Part shown: piece by piece, positions 10,761 to 21,264 of the stretch | Layout: each line of letters opens with the position of its first letter | Position numbering within the stretch: position 1 is the first letter of the stretch | Assembly (NCBI GenBank): GCA_003280985.1 | Contig: QCDH01000001.1 | Location: 1-64,000, forward strand | DNA length: 64,000 nt | Direction of reading: 5' to 3' | Origin: Prochlorococcus sp. AG-355-A18 | Lineage (GTDB): Bacteria; Cyanobacteriota; Cyanobacteriia; PCC-6307; Cyanobiaceae | Made by a program: the position numbers and the translations under genes | Notes under the pieces: generated by a model | What the model was told of the DNA's origin: nothing | The model's input: the letters and a program-made list of their open reading frames with translations, nothing else | Database searches by the model: none

Positions 10761-11984
10761 TTAATTAATCTCATCCCACCACTTAAACATAGAAACAAGA
10801 ACTTGATTGCTTAGTTCCATACCATTAGGTTCACTTAAAAAGAATCTATTCCCCTTTCTTACCAATAGTCCACTTTCAAGAAACCTTTCCCATTCTTCAA
10901 GCAATTTACTGAAGTTGCTCTCAAATTTTTTGTTTTCCCAGTTTTGTTCTTTAAACAATGCTTTGATATCTACACCCTCTTTGAGTCTTAATCCCAACAT
11001 TATTTTCTCATCAAGTTCTTTATAGACAAACTTCTTATTAGTTAGGGATGAATCTAAATTAAATTCGTATTGTCTAGTTACCCATTCTTTATATTCTTTG
11101 CTAACCTTTGGTCTTGTTAACTTTTCCCCCCAAGGTGAACTAGTGGAACCTTGACCAAAACTCCACCAGCCAAAACCACTCCAATAAACTCTATTATGTC
11201 TCGATTGATGCTGCGGAAAGCAATAGTTTGAGATTTCATATCTTGAATACCCTGAGTTTTTTAAAATTAAATGTGTTGATTCACTATTTCTAAAAGCTTC
11301 TTCATCACTTGGGAGTTTTAATTTGCCTAAATTAGCTAATTTTTTAAAAACAGTTCCATTTTCAATATTTAAATCGTAAATAGATAGATGCGGTGGTGAA
11401 AATGTTATTGCTTTTTTTAAGTCATCTTGCCATTCTTTAAATCCGCTAAGTGGCAAGTTTTGAATTAAATCTAAACTCCAGCTTTTTATTAACCCAGAAT
11501 CAAATTCTCTTTTCAACCATAAACAAGATTTTTCTGCATCTTCTCTCAAATGACGCCTTCCCGATTTTTGAAGTATCTGATTATTAAAACTTTGTATTCC
11601 GAGACTAAATCTATTTATCCCAGCATTTATAAATCCAAAAAGATCATCTTGAGTAAAACTAGCTGGATCAATCTCCATAGTGATTTCAGCACCATAGTCA
11701 ATTCCATAATTTTCTTTAAAAAGATCAACTAATTCTTTGATTTGGATAGGATCTAAAATTGATGGTGTACCACCTCCTATGTATATTGTCGACAGAGGTG
11801 ATTTATGCTTAATTGACAATATTTCTTTATATAAAAATTGCAAATAGTCTTGAACAGTCTTGCTTCCATAGCCTTTTAAAGTTTCAACCTTGTTTCCTAG
11901 TGGAATTACTGCAAAATCACAATAAAAACACCTTCTGTGGCAAAAAGGAATGTGCACATAAGCACTTCTTGGAAACTTATTCAT
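10761..11984 (-). CDS. hemW: HemW-like radical SAM protein (coproporphyrinogen III oxidase family)
   Basis: AYVHIPFCHRRCFYCDF, TIYIGGGTPSIL, NRFSLGIQSF. Confidence 0.9.
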   Translation of the reverse strand: MNKFPRSAYVHIPFCHRRCFYCDFAVIPLGNKVETLKGYGSKTVQDYLQFLYKEILSIKHKSPLSTIYIGGGTPSILDPIQIKELVDLFKENYGIDYGAEITMEIDPASFTQDDLFGFINAGINRFSLGIQSFNNQILQKSGRRHLREDAEKSCLWLKREFDSGLIKSWSLDLIQNLPLSGFKEWQDDLKKAITFSPPHLSIYDLNIENGTVFKKLANLGKLKLPSDEEAFRNSESTHLILKNSGYSRYEISNYCFPQHQSRHNRVYWSGFGWWSFGQGSTSSPWGEKLTRPKVSKEYKEWVTRQYEFNLDSSLTNKKFVYKELDEKIMLGLRLKEGVDIKALFKEQNWENKKFESNFSKLLEEWERFLESGLLVRKGNRFFLSEPNGMELSNQVLVSMFKWWDEIN

Positions 11985-12080
11985 AATCTAAATTCATTTT
12001 TAGGCTCCAAAAAGGTATTTAGGATCGAAAAAAATAAAATCCTTATTTACTCAATTAATAAATCCTAGTAGATTATAAAT

Positions 12081-13190
12081 ATGACAGATACCTTAGTATT
12101 AATTTTATTTGTTTTGTCTGGGGCTGCTTCAGGGTGGCTTGGTGTTGATTTATTGCCAGTAGACATACTCAAACAGATATCTAATGTAGAAGGTTTTAGA
12201 ATTGTTTTGGCAATAATTGGTTTTTTTGTGGGATTAGCAGCTGGTTTTGTATTCCTTCAACTTAGAAAAACTTTTCTTGATCAAATAAGAACAATGCCAA
12301 CGGACTTACTGATAAGTAGGTCCGTTGGATTAATTTTAGGATTACTTGTTGCTAATCTCCTACTTGCCCCAATACTATTAATTCCCTTCCCAAGAGAGGT
12401 TTTTTTCGCAAAACCCTTAGCAGCTATATTAAGCAACATTTTCTTTGGTGTGCTTGGTTATAAGTTGGCAGATACCCATGGGAGGACATTATTGAGATTA
12501 TTCAATCCGAATAACACTGATGCATATTTAGTCAATGAAGGAATCCTTCCTGCTGCAAGTCCAAAAATTCTAGATACCAGCGTAATTATTGATGGAAGAA
12601 TCAATGGCCTTTTAAGTTGCGGCTTATTGGAAGGGCAATTAATTGTTGCTCAAAGTGTAATTGATGAATTACAAACTTTAGCTGACTCAAGCAGTAATGA
12701 AAAAAGGTCGAAAGGCAGAAGAGGTCTTAAGTTATTAAAAGAATTAAGAGATTTATATGGGAGAAGACTTGTAATAAACCCAACCAAATATGAAGGTAAT
12801 GGAGTAGATGAAAAACTCCTTAAAATTACAGAGGATATGTCAGGAACTTTAATTACGGCTGATTATAATCTTTCTCAGATCGCTGAAGTTAAAGAATTAA
12901 AAGTTATGAACTTGAGTGATTTGGTTATTGCCTTAAGGCCAGAAGTACAACCAGGAGAGTCACTTAATATAAAAATCGTGAGAGAAGGTAAAGAAAAAAT
13001 GCAAGGTATTGGATATTTAGATGACGGCACAATGGTTGTTATTGATGAGGCAAAGAATTTTGTGGGAAGCAGATTAGATATTGTCATAACAGGAGCGTTA
13101 CAAACTCCCACTGGAAGAATGGTCTTTGGAAAACTAATAAATAATCCTGAGTCAAACAAATCTTTTAAATCACCAGCGACACAGGGCTAA
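12081..13190 (+). CDS. PIN/TRAM domain integral membrane protein (YacL-like)
   Basis: N-terminal TM helices, PIN ILDTSVIIDGRI...TADYNLSQIA, C-terminal TRAM. Confidence 0.9.
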   Translation: MTDTLVLILFVLSGAASGWLGVDLLPVDILKQISNVEGFRIVLAIIGFFVGLAAGFVFLQLRKTFLDQIRTMPTDLLISRSVGLILGLLVANLLLAPILLIPFPREVFFAKPLAAILSNIFFGVLGYKLADTHGRTLLRLFNPNNTDAYLVNEGILPAASPKILDTSVIIDGRINGLLSCGLLEGQLIVAQSVIDELQTLADSSSNEKRSKGRRGLKLLKELRDLYGRRLVINPTKYEGNGVDEKLLKITEDMSGTLITADYNLSQIAEVKELKVMNLSDLVIALRPEVQPGESLNIKIVREGKEKMQGIGYLDDGTMVVIDEAKNFVGSRLDIVITGALQTPTGRMVFGKLINNPESNKSFKSPATQG

Positions 13191-13221
13191 ATCTAGCTAG
13201 AATCAGTTCAATCTTAATTTT

Positions 13222-13893
13222 GTGATACAAATGACTGTATCTGCTCCTTATTACGGCGAAAACACTGTAATGAGGACTCCGCCACCTGATCTCCCCTCTC
13301 TTTTACTTAAAGAGCGAATTGTTTATCTTGGTTTACCATTATTTTCAGATGATGATGCGAAAAGACAACTAGGAATGGATGTTACTGAGCTAATCATTGC
13401 TCAACTTCTTTATCTAGAGTTTGAGGATCCAGAAAAACCAATCTATTTCTACATCAATTCAACAGGAACAAGCTGGTACACTGGTGACGCCGTTGGTTTT
13501 GAAACAGAAGCTTTCGCCATCTGCGATACAATAAGCTATATCAAGCCTCCAGTACACACAATATGTATCGGACAAGCGATGGGAACTGCTGCAGTTATCC
13601 TTTCATCTGGCACTAAGGGACAAAGGGCGGCTCTCCCACATGCTTCAATTGTTTTACATCAACCTATAAGCGGTGCAAGAGGCCAAGCAACCGATATCCA
13701 AATAAGAGCTGAGGAAGTTTTAAAAAATAAAAAATCAATGCTAGAGATTCTATCTCGTAATACTGGAAAGACTATCGAAGAACTCTCAAAAGATTCTGAC
13801 AGGATGAGTTATCTTAACCCCCAAGAAGCCTTAGATTATGGAGTTATCGATAGAATACTCACAAGTCAAAAAGATTTACCAAGTAAAATTTAA
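13222..13893 (+). CDS. clpR: ClpR, proteolytically inactive ClpP paralog
   Basis: ClpP fold, but active-site segment reads CIGQAMGTAAVIL instead of [11 protein letters not shown] (no catalytic Ser). Confidence 0.9.
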   Translation: MIQMTVSAPYYGENTVMRTPPPDLPSLLLKERIVYLGLPLFSDDDAKRQLGMDVTELIIAQLLYLEFEDPEKPIYFYINSTGTSWYTGDAVGFETEAFAICDTISYIKPPVHTICIGQAMGTAAVILSSGTKGQRAALPHASIVLHQPISGARGQATDIQIRAEEVLKNKKSMLEILSRNTGKTIEELSKDSDRMSYLNPQEALDYGVIDRILTSQKDLPSKI

Positions 13894-13917
13894 CCTTCAC
13901 AAAACTATTTTAAAATC

Positions 13918-14529
13918 ATGCCAATAGGAACTCCAAGCGTGCCTTACAGACTTCCAGGAAGTCAATACGAAAGGTGGGTTGACATATATACAAGACTAGG
14001 TGTTGAAAGAATTCTTTTTCTTGGACAGGAAGTGAATGATGGTATTGCCAATAGCCTTGTTGCACAAATGCTTTATCTAGATTCTGATGATAATTCCAAA
14101 CCTATCTATTTATATATAAACAGTCCCGGAGGATCAGTTACTGCTGGCTTGGCAATATATGACACTATCAAATATGTTAAAAGTGATGTAGTAACCATAT
14201 GCGTAGGCCTCGCAGCCTCCATGGGAGCGTTCCTATTGGCTGCTGGCACAAAAGGCAAAAGAGTTGCTTTGCCCCATAGCAGAATAATGATTCATCAACC
14301 ACTAGGAGGAACTTCTCAACGTCAAGCAAGTGATATTGAAATAGAAGCTAAGGAAATTTTAAGAATTAAAGATATGTTAAATATGTCTATGGCAGATATG
14401 ACAGGCCAATCATTTGAGAAAATTGAAAAGGATACTGATAGAGATTATTTTCTAAGTGCGGAAGAAGCAAAAAATTATGGCTTAATTGATAGAGTAATCA
14501 CACATCCAAGCGAAGCAAATCAGTCTTAA
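13918..14529 (+). CDS. clpP: ATP-dependent Clp protease proteolytic subunit
   Basis: [44 protein letters not shown]. Confidence 0.97.
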   Translation: MPIGTPSVPYRLPGSQYERWVDIYTRLGVERILFLGQEVNDGIANSLVAQMLYLDSDDNSKPIYLYINSPGGSVTAGLAIYDTIKYVKSDVVTICVGLAASMGAFLLAAGTKGKRVALPHSRIMIHQPLGGTSQRQASDIEIEAKEILRIKDMLNMSMADMTGQSFEKIEKDTDRDYFLSAEEAKNYGLIDRVITHPSEANQS

Positions 14530-14638
14530 ATTTTCTAAATAAATATTTTAATTTTAATTTTTAAATTAATAATTTTTTGGTTTATTTGCACCTTAATGTC
14601 TAAAATATTAATTATCAAATGCAAAGAAGCTACAACTA

Positions 14639-15628
14639 ATGACCCAACTCTTTTACGACACAGATGCAGATCTAAGTCTATTAAATAATAAAACAATAGC
14701 GATTATTGGATATGGTTCACAAGGTCATGCACATGCCCTAAACCTTAAGGATAGCGGTATGGATGTAATTGTTGGATTATATAAAGGAAGTAAGTCTGAA
14801 AGCAAAGCTATTAGCGATGGTCTACAAGTATTTAGCGTTTCTGAAGCTTGCGAAAAAGCAGACTGGATTATGATTCTCCTCCCAGATGAGTTTCAGAAAG
14901 ATGTTTACCTTAAAGAAATAGAACCAAACTTAAAAAAAGGCAAGATATTAAGTTTTGCTCATGGGTTCAATATAAGATTCGGGCTTATCAACCCTCCTAG
15001 TTTTGTGGATGTTGTAATGATTGCCCCAAAAGGACCTGGGCACACCGTTCGTTGGGAATATCAGAATGGTCAAGGAGTTCCAGCATTGTTTGCAGTAGAG
15101 CAGAATTCTTCTGGAAATGCAAGATCATTGGCGATGGCTTACGCTAAAGGGATTGGCGGAACGAGAGCTGGGATTCTTGAAACAAACTTCAAAGAAGAAA
15201 CAGAAACTGATTTATTTGGAGAACAAGCGGTTTTGTGCGGAGGATTATCAGAACTCGTCAAATCAGGCTTCGAAACTCTTGTAGAGGCAGGCTATCAGCC
15301 CGAACTTGCTTACTTCGAATGCTTACATGAAGTTAAACTTATTGTTGATTTAATGGTGAAGGGAGGCTTATCTCAAATGAGAGATTCCATTTCAAATACT
15401 GCAGAATATGGAGATTATGTAAGTGGAAAAAGACTTATTAATAGTGATACAAAGAAAGAAATGCAGAAAATTCTAAAGGATATTCAAGATGGAACTTTCG
15501 CTAAGAATTTTGTGGAAGAATGCGATAAAAACAAACCCTTAATGACAAAATTAAGAGAAGAGAACTCAAAACATGAAATTGAGAAAGTAGGTAAAGGTCT
15601 GCGCTCGATGTTCAGTTGGCTGAAATAA
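14639..15628 (+). CDS. ilvC: Ketol-acid reductoisomerase
   Basis: [56 protein letters not shown]. Confidence 0.98.
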   Translation: MTQLFYDTDADLSLLNNKTIAIIGYGSQGHAHALNLKDSGMDVIVGLYKGSKSESKAISDGLQVFSVSEACEKADWIMILLPDEFQKDVYLKEIEPNLKKGKILSFAHGFNIRFGLINPPSFVDVVMIAPKGPGHTVRWEYQNGQGVPALFAVEQNSSGNARSLAMAYAKGIGGTRAGILETNFKEETETDLFGEQAVLCGGLSELVKSGFETLVEAGYQPELAYFECLHEVKLIVDLMVKGGLSQMRDSISNTAEYGDYVSGKRLINSDTKKEMQKILKDIQDGTFAKNFVEECDKNKPLMTKLREENSKHEIEKVGKGLRSMFSWLK

Positions 15629-16641
15629 ATTTATTTTTACTATTTCTTGGATCGATTGGCTTTGATTTATTGATCGGAGATCCAAGATTCTTAATACACC
15701 CTGTTCAAGTAATTGGCTTTTACATAAAAAAATTATCAGATTACCTAATAAATAATTTTAGAGAAAATAAAAATATATTGTTTTGGGGTGGTTTCTTCGT
15801 AGCTATTTCCACTATTGGAATGAGTTATGGTTTAGGAAAATTGATAGAAATAAGTTATTTGCAATCAAGAAATCATTTTTTTGTTGGATTGTTAATTTTT
15901 TTTGGGCTTTCAAGTTGTATTGCTACAAAGGGACTTATTTCAAGTGTGAAAGAGATTGCAGAGCTAATATTACGTAAGGAAATTAATAACCAAAATAAGA
16001 AAATAATCAAAGAGAAGGTACAAAGAATAGTGAGTAGGGATGTAAGGTCATCTTCTGTAAAACATCTCTTGAGATCAAGTACCGAGAGTCTTACCGAAAA
16101 TTCTGTTGATGGAATATTTGGGCCATTATTTTGGATTTTTATTGGAATTATTTTTATAAAGTTTTCAATTTTTCTACCGGGACCTTTGTCACTTGGTTTT
16201 TCTTATAAAGCCATAAGTACTTTAGATTCAATGATAGGTTACAAATATGATCATTTTAGATATTTGGGTTTTTTCAGTGCAAAAATCGAAGATATATTTA
16301 CGTTTGTTCCTTCAAGATTAGTTTTAATCACGTTACCTTTAGTTAGCTCCAAAGTTTTTGAGTATGGATCAATCATAAAAAAAAGTTATCTTGATGGTAA
16401 AAAATATGATTCGCCTAATGCTGGGATTTCAGAAGCTATATTTGCCTATATTTCCGAAATTAAATTGGGAGGTAAAAGTAAATATAAAAATGAAATTATT
16501 GAAAAACCAATAATTAATGAGACTGGAGATAATTGCACTGGAGAAAAAATCAAATTAATTTGTCAATTAATTTTGAGATTACAATTTTTATGGATAATAA
16601 TTTTTGCCTTAATTATTTTTATAATCTCGAGTTTTATTTAA
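15616..16641 (+). CDS. cobD: Adenosylcobinamide-phosphate synthase, CobD/CbiB family
   Basis: [59 protein letters not shown] start overlapping ilvC. Confidence 0.9.
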   Translation: MAEINLFLLFLGSIGFDLLIGDPRFLIHPVQVIGFYIKKLSDYLINNFRENKNILFWGGFFVAISTIGMSYGLGKLIEISYLQSRNHFFVGLLIFFGLSSCIATKGLISSVKEIAELILRKEINNQNKKIIKEKVQRIVSRDVRSSSVKHLLRSSTESLTENSVDGIFGPLFWIFIGIIFIKFSIFLPGPLSLGFSYKAISTLDSMIGYKYDHFRYLGFFSAKIEDIFTFVPSRLVLITLPLVSSKVFEYGSIIKKSYLDGKKYDSPNAGISEAIFAYISEIKLGGKSKYKNEIIEKPIINETGDNCTGEKIKLICQLILRLQFLWIIIFALIIFIISSFI

Positions 16642-16684
16642 TAATAAATTAGTTTAAAAATTATTATAATAAATCCAAAAATCA

Positions 16685-16930
16685 ATGCAAGAAAACGACT
16701 CCCCAATGGAAAATCAAAATGATGTTTTAACTAATACATCATCAAGTGATAATGAAGACTCAAAATGGGTAGATAATCAGGGGGATGAAGTAAAGAATGT
16801 TTTTGGATTCAATAGCAGCGCCGAGCTTGTGAATGGTAGAGCAGCTATGATTGGGTTCTTAATGCTTATATTAACCGAGTTGGTTTTTAGCGGCAGGCCT
16901 GTGACTTCTTCAATTTTTGGTATTAATTAA
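16685..16930 (+). CDS. hli: High-light-inducible (Hli/Scp) chlorophyll a/b-binding-like protein
   Basis: AELVNGRAAMIGFLMLILTELVFSGRPVTSSIFGIN. Confidence 0.9.
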   Translation: MQENDSPMENQNDVLTNTSSSDNEDSKWVDNQGDEVKNVFGFNSSAELVNGRAAMIGFLMLILTELVFSGRPVTSSIFGIN

Positions 16931-16932
16931 AA

Positions 16933-17145
16933 ATGGTAGAAAAAAAAACAAATCCCACAAAAGCAATCCTATATGTATCTGCATGGGTAATAATTTGGGG
17001 AACATTGGGCTCTTTCATTGATTATCCTCTTTATAAAAATAAAATTTACTTAGAAGGAAGCATATATCAATATCTTACTTTCACAATCACAGCGATAATA
17101 TCGATAATAAGCGCTAAGTTTTTTTATAAAAAATTTGAGTTATAA
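16933..17145 (+). CDS. Small two-TM hypothetical protein
   Basis: 70 aa ORF immediately after hli; two hydrophobic segments. Confidence 0.65.
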   Translation: MVEKKTNPTKAILYVSAWVIIWGTLGSFIDYPLYKNKIYLEGSIYQYLTFTITAIISIISAKFFYKKFEL

Positions 17146-17397
17146 AAATTTGTACCTAAATTTCTTAATAATTTTTGCTGGTTCTTTTGTGTCATTTGAC
17201 TCGTAAAGTATCCACTGATGTGTCTCCGTATCATGATCACAACCATATTTTCCAGATATCTTATCGTAACTTGAAAGATATGAATGACAACTCTGGTCTG
17301 CCTCAAAAGCAGAATCATAACCTGTAAGAAAATATATTAAAAACAGTAGTATTACTAACAAAAAAAATACTTGGAAAACTAAATTTACTACCTTCAT
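17140..17397 (-). CDS. Small membrane-anchored hypothetical protein
   Basis: N-terminal TM then Cys-containing soluble part (SCHSYLSSYDKISGKYGCDHD). Confidence 0.6.
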   Translation of the reverse strand: MKVVNLVFQVFFLLVILLFLIYFLTGYDSAFEADQSCHSYLSSYDKISGKYGCDHDTETHQWILYESNDTKEPAKIIKKFRYKFL

Positions 17398-17453
17398 AAG
17401 ATTTTCTAAAATTTAAATATATCATTTAAAAAATTTTTTCGATCTAAAAATAT

Positions 17454-17699
17454 TTAACGACCAACATTAAAAACAAAGTCACGGAATTCTTGATTCTTTA
17501 AATAAAGGATGACTAGCAATATTAAAATAATATTTAAGCCTAATACTATTGATCCAAAAATATTTATTTGTTTTTTACCTGGCAAAGTGTAAGTAAATTT
17601 CTTCCCTTTAAGAAAAGCTGCCAAGCCTTTTTTTTCTTTTTTTTCTTTTTTTATTTCAGCATCATTTTTAACTTCATTATCAGAGAAACCTTTTACCAT
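17454..17699 (-). CDS. Small hypothetical protein with Lys-rich N-terminus and C-terminal TM
   Basis: EIKKEKKEKKGLAAFLKGKKF followed by NIFGSIVLGLNIILILLVILYL. Confidence 0.6.
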   Translation of the reverse strand: MVKGFSDNEVKNDAEIKKEKKEKKGLAAFLKGKKFTYTLPGKKQINIFGSIVLGLNIILILLVILYLKNQEFRDFVFNVGR

Positions 17700-17746
17700 T
17701 AATACTTAAAATCCAAATTTATAATATTCCAAAAAAATAAAAATTT

Positions 17747-18064
17747 TTAAATATTACAATTTTTAATCACATATGGGATCGCAAATGAAATTCTTTCATT
17801 GGAGAAATTTTTTAAATAATAAGCTTCTACAATTGCCGATTGCATCCCCAATAAACTTGATTGACATTTGAATTTATTTTGGTCAAATACAAGTAATTGA
17901 AGTTTTTCTATTTCAGAAATTAACACTTTACAAACTTGGTCTTGAGAATCTTTAATACAATAATCTGCTACCTTTAAAATCTTGGATTTTGTTGGTATTG
18001 TTTCTGCCATAACAAAATTAGATAACAACAAAAATTTTAGTAATAAAAAAGTTAGATATTTCAT
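17747..18064 (-). CDS. Small predicted secreted hypothetical protein
   Basis: Signal peptide MKYLTFLLLKFLLLSNFVMAE; four Cys in the mature part. Confidence 0.6.
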   Translation of the reverse strand: MKYLTFLLLKFLLLSNFVMAETIPTKSKILKVADYCIKDSQDQVCKVLISEIEKLQLLVFDQNKFKCQSSLLGMQSAIVEAYYLKNFSNERISFAIPYVIKNCNI

Positions 18065-18139
18065 TGCTTCTTAAGACTTCAAAAATTGAGATCTCTTTTT
18101 TATAGCTTTGGTAATTTAGCTATTTTTATTATATTGAAA

Positions 18140-18167
18140 TTAAAAAAAGATGCTCAATAAGAGCATC
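18140..18167 (-). terminator. Rho-independent terminator of the HU gene
   Basis: Minus strand AGATGCTC-TTATT-GAGCATCT followed by a T run, just downstream of the HU stop. Confidence 0.85.
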
Positions 18168-18199
18168 TTGTCATTAGAAGAAGAAATAGATTAAAAAGA

Positions 18200-18475
18200 T
18201 TACCCTTGAACTCTATCCTTAAAAAGTTTACCTGCAGAAAATGTTGGAACTCTTTTAGCAGGTATTGCTATTTTTTCGCCTGTCTTAGGGTTTAATCCCT
18301 GTCTTGCAGAACGATCTCTTGGCTCGAAAGAACCAAATCCTAGTAATGAGACTTTTTTGCCTTCCACTACTGAGTCAACAATAGTTTCAATAGCTGCATC
18401 AACAACTAAAGAAACATCAGTTTTTGTGAGCTCTGTACGAGCAGCAACAAGATTTACTAAATCAGCTTTGTTCAT
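18200..18475 (-). CDS. hup: DNA-binding protein HU
   Basis: MNKADLVNLVAARTELTKTDVSLVVDAAIETI...GFGSFEPRDRSARQGLNPKTGEKIAIPAKRVPTFSAGK; start moved to the internal Met (track ORF begins at 18508). Confidence 0.95.
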   Translation of the reverse strand: MNKADLVNLVAARTELTKTDVSLVVDAAIETIVDSVVEGKKVSLLGFGSFEPRDRSARQGLNPKTGEKIAIPAKRVPTFSAGKLFKDRVQG

Positions 18476-18549
18476 TGAATTGTTTATAAAGCAGAGATTT
18501 AAAGACAAGTTTTTTAAGCAAGCCTAAAAACCTCGAACTTGCATATCAT

Positions 18550-18741
18550 ATGGAGCAAATACAAATACGGCAACCGAAAATGCCGGCGGCGCAAAGCTTT
18601 ATACAAATCTTAGGGACATTTTTAGCTCTATTACTTATTTTTATAGCCTCACTTTTTTCTTATATAAAATTAGCCCCTATAACTGTAAAACAGCTAAAAC
18701 CATTGGTAGCACTTGATTCATCCTTGAAAAATCTAACTTAA
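18550..18741 (+). CDS. Small single-TM hypothetical protein
   Basis: 63 aa ORF with one TM. Confidence 0.45.
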   Translation: MEQIQIRQPKMPAAQSFIQILGTFLALLLIFIASLFSYIKLAPITVKQLKPLVALDSSLKNLT

Positions 18742-19098
18742 TTTATCAAAAAGAAAATGTCAAAGATAAATAAAGTTAAGAATTTGAGCCATTTATTATG
18801 TTTTATTAATTTTCAGATATATTTCCTTCTCATCACATGAAAAAGCATAATTTGTATTTTGAAATCAAGAAAAATCTGGTTTTCTTACAATTAAGCTTTC
18901 TCTCTAAATCTTATTATGCATTAAGAAAATGAATAGATTAATTGTTTTTAATTTGGAAATTAATAATCTCAAAGTCTAAAAAAGTTGATGCGTGAAACCT
19001 TAAATTTGAGTTTTTTTCTTAAATTTGTATCTATTATTCTAATATCAGTAATTTATATAAATTATCTCAATATTTAATTAATCAATGATAAATAGAAA

Positions 19099-21132
19099 GT
19101 GACTCATATCAATAAAGGTAAACCATTTCCCTTAGGAAGTTCTCTAACTTCACAAGGGGTTAATTTTTCCCTAGTAGCCACAAATGCAGAATATGTAGAA
19201 ATCTTATTGTTTGAGAAAGAGGGCTCTATTTCCCCAAAAAGTATATTGAAACTTGATCAGAATCATAATACAGGTCCTTACTGGCATGCAGAGGTAAAAA
19301 ATCTAAATGAAGGTTGTATTTATGCTTTTAGAGTAAAACAAAAAAATAATGCGATCAACAAGAACTATGAAAAAAAAGTATTACTCGATCCATGCTCAAG
19401 GGGTATAACTGGGTGGGAAAATTATAAAAGAGAAAATGCATTAAAAACACAAGAAAATACTACTTCTTGTCTTAAAAGCGTTGTTTGCGATAGAAAATTA
19501 TTTAATTTTAAGGATTTTCCAAGACCGAAACATTCTTGGGAAGAAACAATTATTTATGAACTCCATATCAAATCCTTCACTGAATCAACTGATAAAACTG
19601 AAAGTTGTTTCAAGAAATTTTTAAAAAAAATTCCATATCTCAAAGAACTGGGAATTACCTCTATCGAATTACTTCCAATTTTTTGTTTTGATCCAACTGA
19701 TGCACCAAATGGTTTAGAGAATTTTTGGGGTTATAGTCCAATTAATTGGTTTACTCCGCATTTTGAATACCTTTCGAATGAATCAGCTGAAAAGAATAGA
19801 GAGGAATTTAGAAAATTAGTAGAGGAGTGTCATAAGGCAGATATTGAAGTTATTTTAGATGTCGTATACAATCACACATCTGAAGGAGATTACAAAGGAC
19901 CTGCGATATGTTGGAAAGGTATAGATGAAAACCTTTATTACTTTATTGGTAAAGATAAAAATTATCAAGACGTATCAGGTTGTGGAAATACTATTGCAGC
20001 AAACAGAGGATTAGTTAGAAAACTAATAATTGAATCATTAAAGTGTTGGGCGAGTGAATTTGGAGTAGATGGTTTTAGATTTGATTTAGGTATTGCATTA
20101 TCAAGAGGAGAAAATCTCTCGCCACTCGATAATCCTCCAATTTTTGAAGATATAGAATGTGAACCAGAACTTGTTGATATAAAGTTTATAAGTGAGCCAT
20201 GGGATTGTGGTGGTTTATATAAATTAGGCGATTTCCCATCTAAGAATACTTTCACTTGGAATGGTCATTTTAGAGATGATTTGCGAAGATTTTGGAAGGG
20301 GGATAAAGATACGGCTTGGAATATGAGCGATAAAATCAAAGGTACACCATCAATTTATAAAGAAGATACTATTTTCCCAAAATCAATAAACTTTATTACT
20401 TCACATGATGGATTCACTCTAAAAGATTTAGTTACTTTTAGTAGAAAACATAATTTTGCCAACAGAGAGCAAAATAGAGATGGTGATAACCATAACAATT
20501 CTTGGAATCATGGTGTAGAGGGACCAACTACAAACTTATTAATTAATGATTTAAGAAAAAGACAACAAAAAAATCTTATTCTTAGTTTACTTATCTCTAA
20601 AGGTGTTCCAATGATACTAATGGGTGATGAGATAGGAAGATCACAAGGCGGTAACAATAATTCTTGGTGCCAAGATAATTTATTGGGCTGGATGAATTGG
20701 GAACATGGTCAACAAGATTTGGAATTATTAGAATATTTTAAATATTTTATAAAAATCCGAAAAAAATTAATAAACATTTTTAATCCATCATTCTTCCCTA
20801 ATAATCAAACAAATAAAAATATTCCAACATATCATTGGCATGGAACAAAGTTAGACAATCCCGATTGGAGTAGTTGGTCTCACACAGTTGCTTTTAGCAT
20901 TAACAAAGGCATTACTAATCCGCTGGTCTGGATAGGTTTAAATGCATATTCAAAAAGTATCGATTTCCCCTTGCCGAAATGTAAATATAATTGGTTAAAA
21001 GTTATTGACACAAGCATGTCGGAAATTTTTGAACCCTTAACTATCAATGAAAAATTTGTCTCAATAAAGAGTAGAAGCTCTTTATTAATCATTTCAGAAG
21101 AAGTATTTGGGGAAAAAAATAATTTACTCTAA
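19099..21132 (+). CDS. glgX: Glycogen debranching enzyme / isoamylase-type GH13
   Basis: PLGSSLTSQGVNFSLVATNAE, VILDVVYNHTSEG, DGFRFDLGIAL, FITSHDGFTLKDLV, NRDGDNHNNSWNHGVEG; GTG start. Confidence 0.93.
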   Translation: MTHINKGKPFPLGSSLTSQGVNFSLVATNAEYVEILLFEKEGSISPKSILKLDQNHNTGPYWHAEVKNLNEGCIYAFRVKQKNNAINKNYEKKVLLDPCSRGITGWENYKRENALKTQENTTSCLKSVVCDRKLFNFKDFPRPKHSWEETIIYELHIKSFTESTDKTESCFKKFLKKIPYLKELGITSIELLPIFCFDPTDAPNGLENFWGYSPINWFTPHFEYLSNESAEKNREEFRKLVEECHKADIEVILDVVYNHTSEGDYKGPAICWKGIDENLYYFIGKDKNYQDVSGCGNTIAANRGLVRKLIIESLKCWASEFGVDGFRFDLGIALSRGENLSPLDNPPIFEDIECEPELVDIKFISEPWDCGGLYKLGDFPSKNTFTWNGHFRDDLRRFWKGDKDTAWNMSDKIKGTPSIYKEDTIFPKSINFITSHDGFTLKDLVTFSRKHNFANREQNRDGDNHNNSWNHGVEGPTTNLLINDLRKRQQKNLILSLLISKGVPMILMGDEIGRSQGGNNNSWCQDNLLGWMNWEHGQQDLELLEYFKYFIKIRKKLINIFNPSFFPNNQTNKNIPTYHWHGTKLDNPDWSSWSHTVAFSINKGITNPLVWIGLNAYSKSIDFPLPKCKYNWLKVIDTSMSEIFEPLTINEKFVSIKSRSSLLIISEEVFGEKNNLL

Positions 21133-21203
21133 AGCGGGCGGCGGGAATCGAACCCGCATCTTCAGCTTGGAAGGCTGAGGTTTTACCACTAAACCACGCC
21201 CGC
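21133..21203 (-). tRNA. tRNA-Gly (TCC)
   Basis: Minus strand GCGGGCGTGGTTTAGTGGTAAAACCTCAGCCTTCCAAGCTGAAGATGCGGGTTCGATTCCCGCCGCCCGCT; anticodon loop CTTCCAA. Confidence 0.95.
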
Positions 21204-21264
21204 ATTAAGTAATAGAATTACCATTGCAATAATACATTATCAAACAATCAACAAAGCAAAAAGA

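Noticed and set aside
18476-18508. N-terminal extension MSLNLCFINNS of the HU ORF
   Set aside because: HU family proteins begin at MNKADLV; the extension is upstream read-through.
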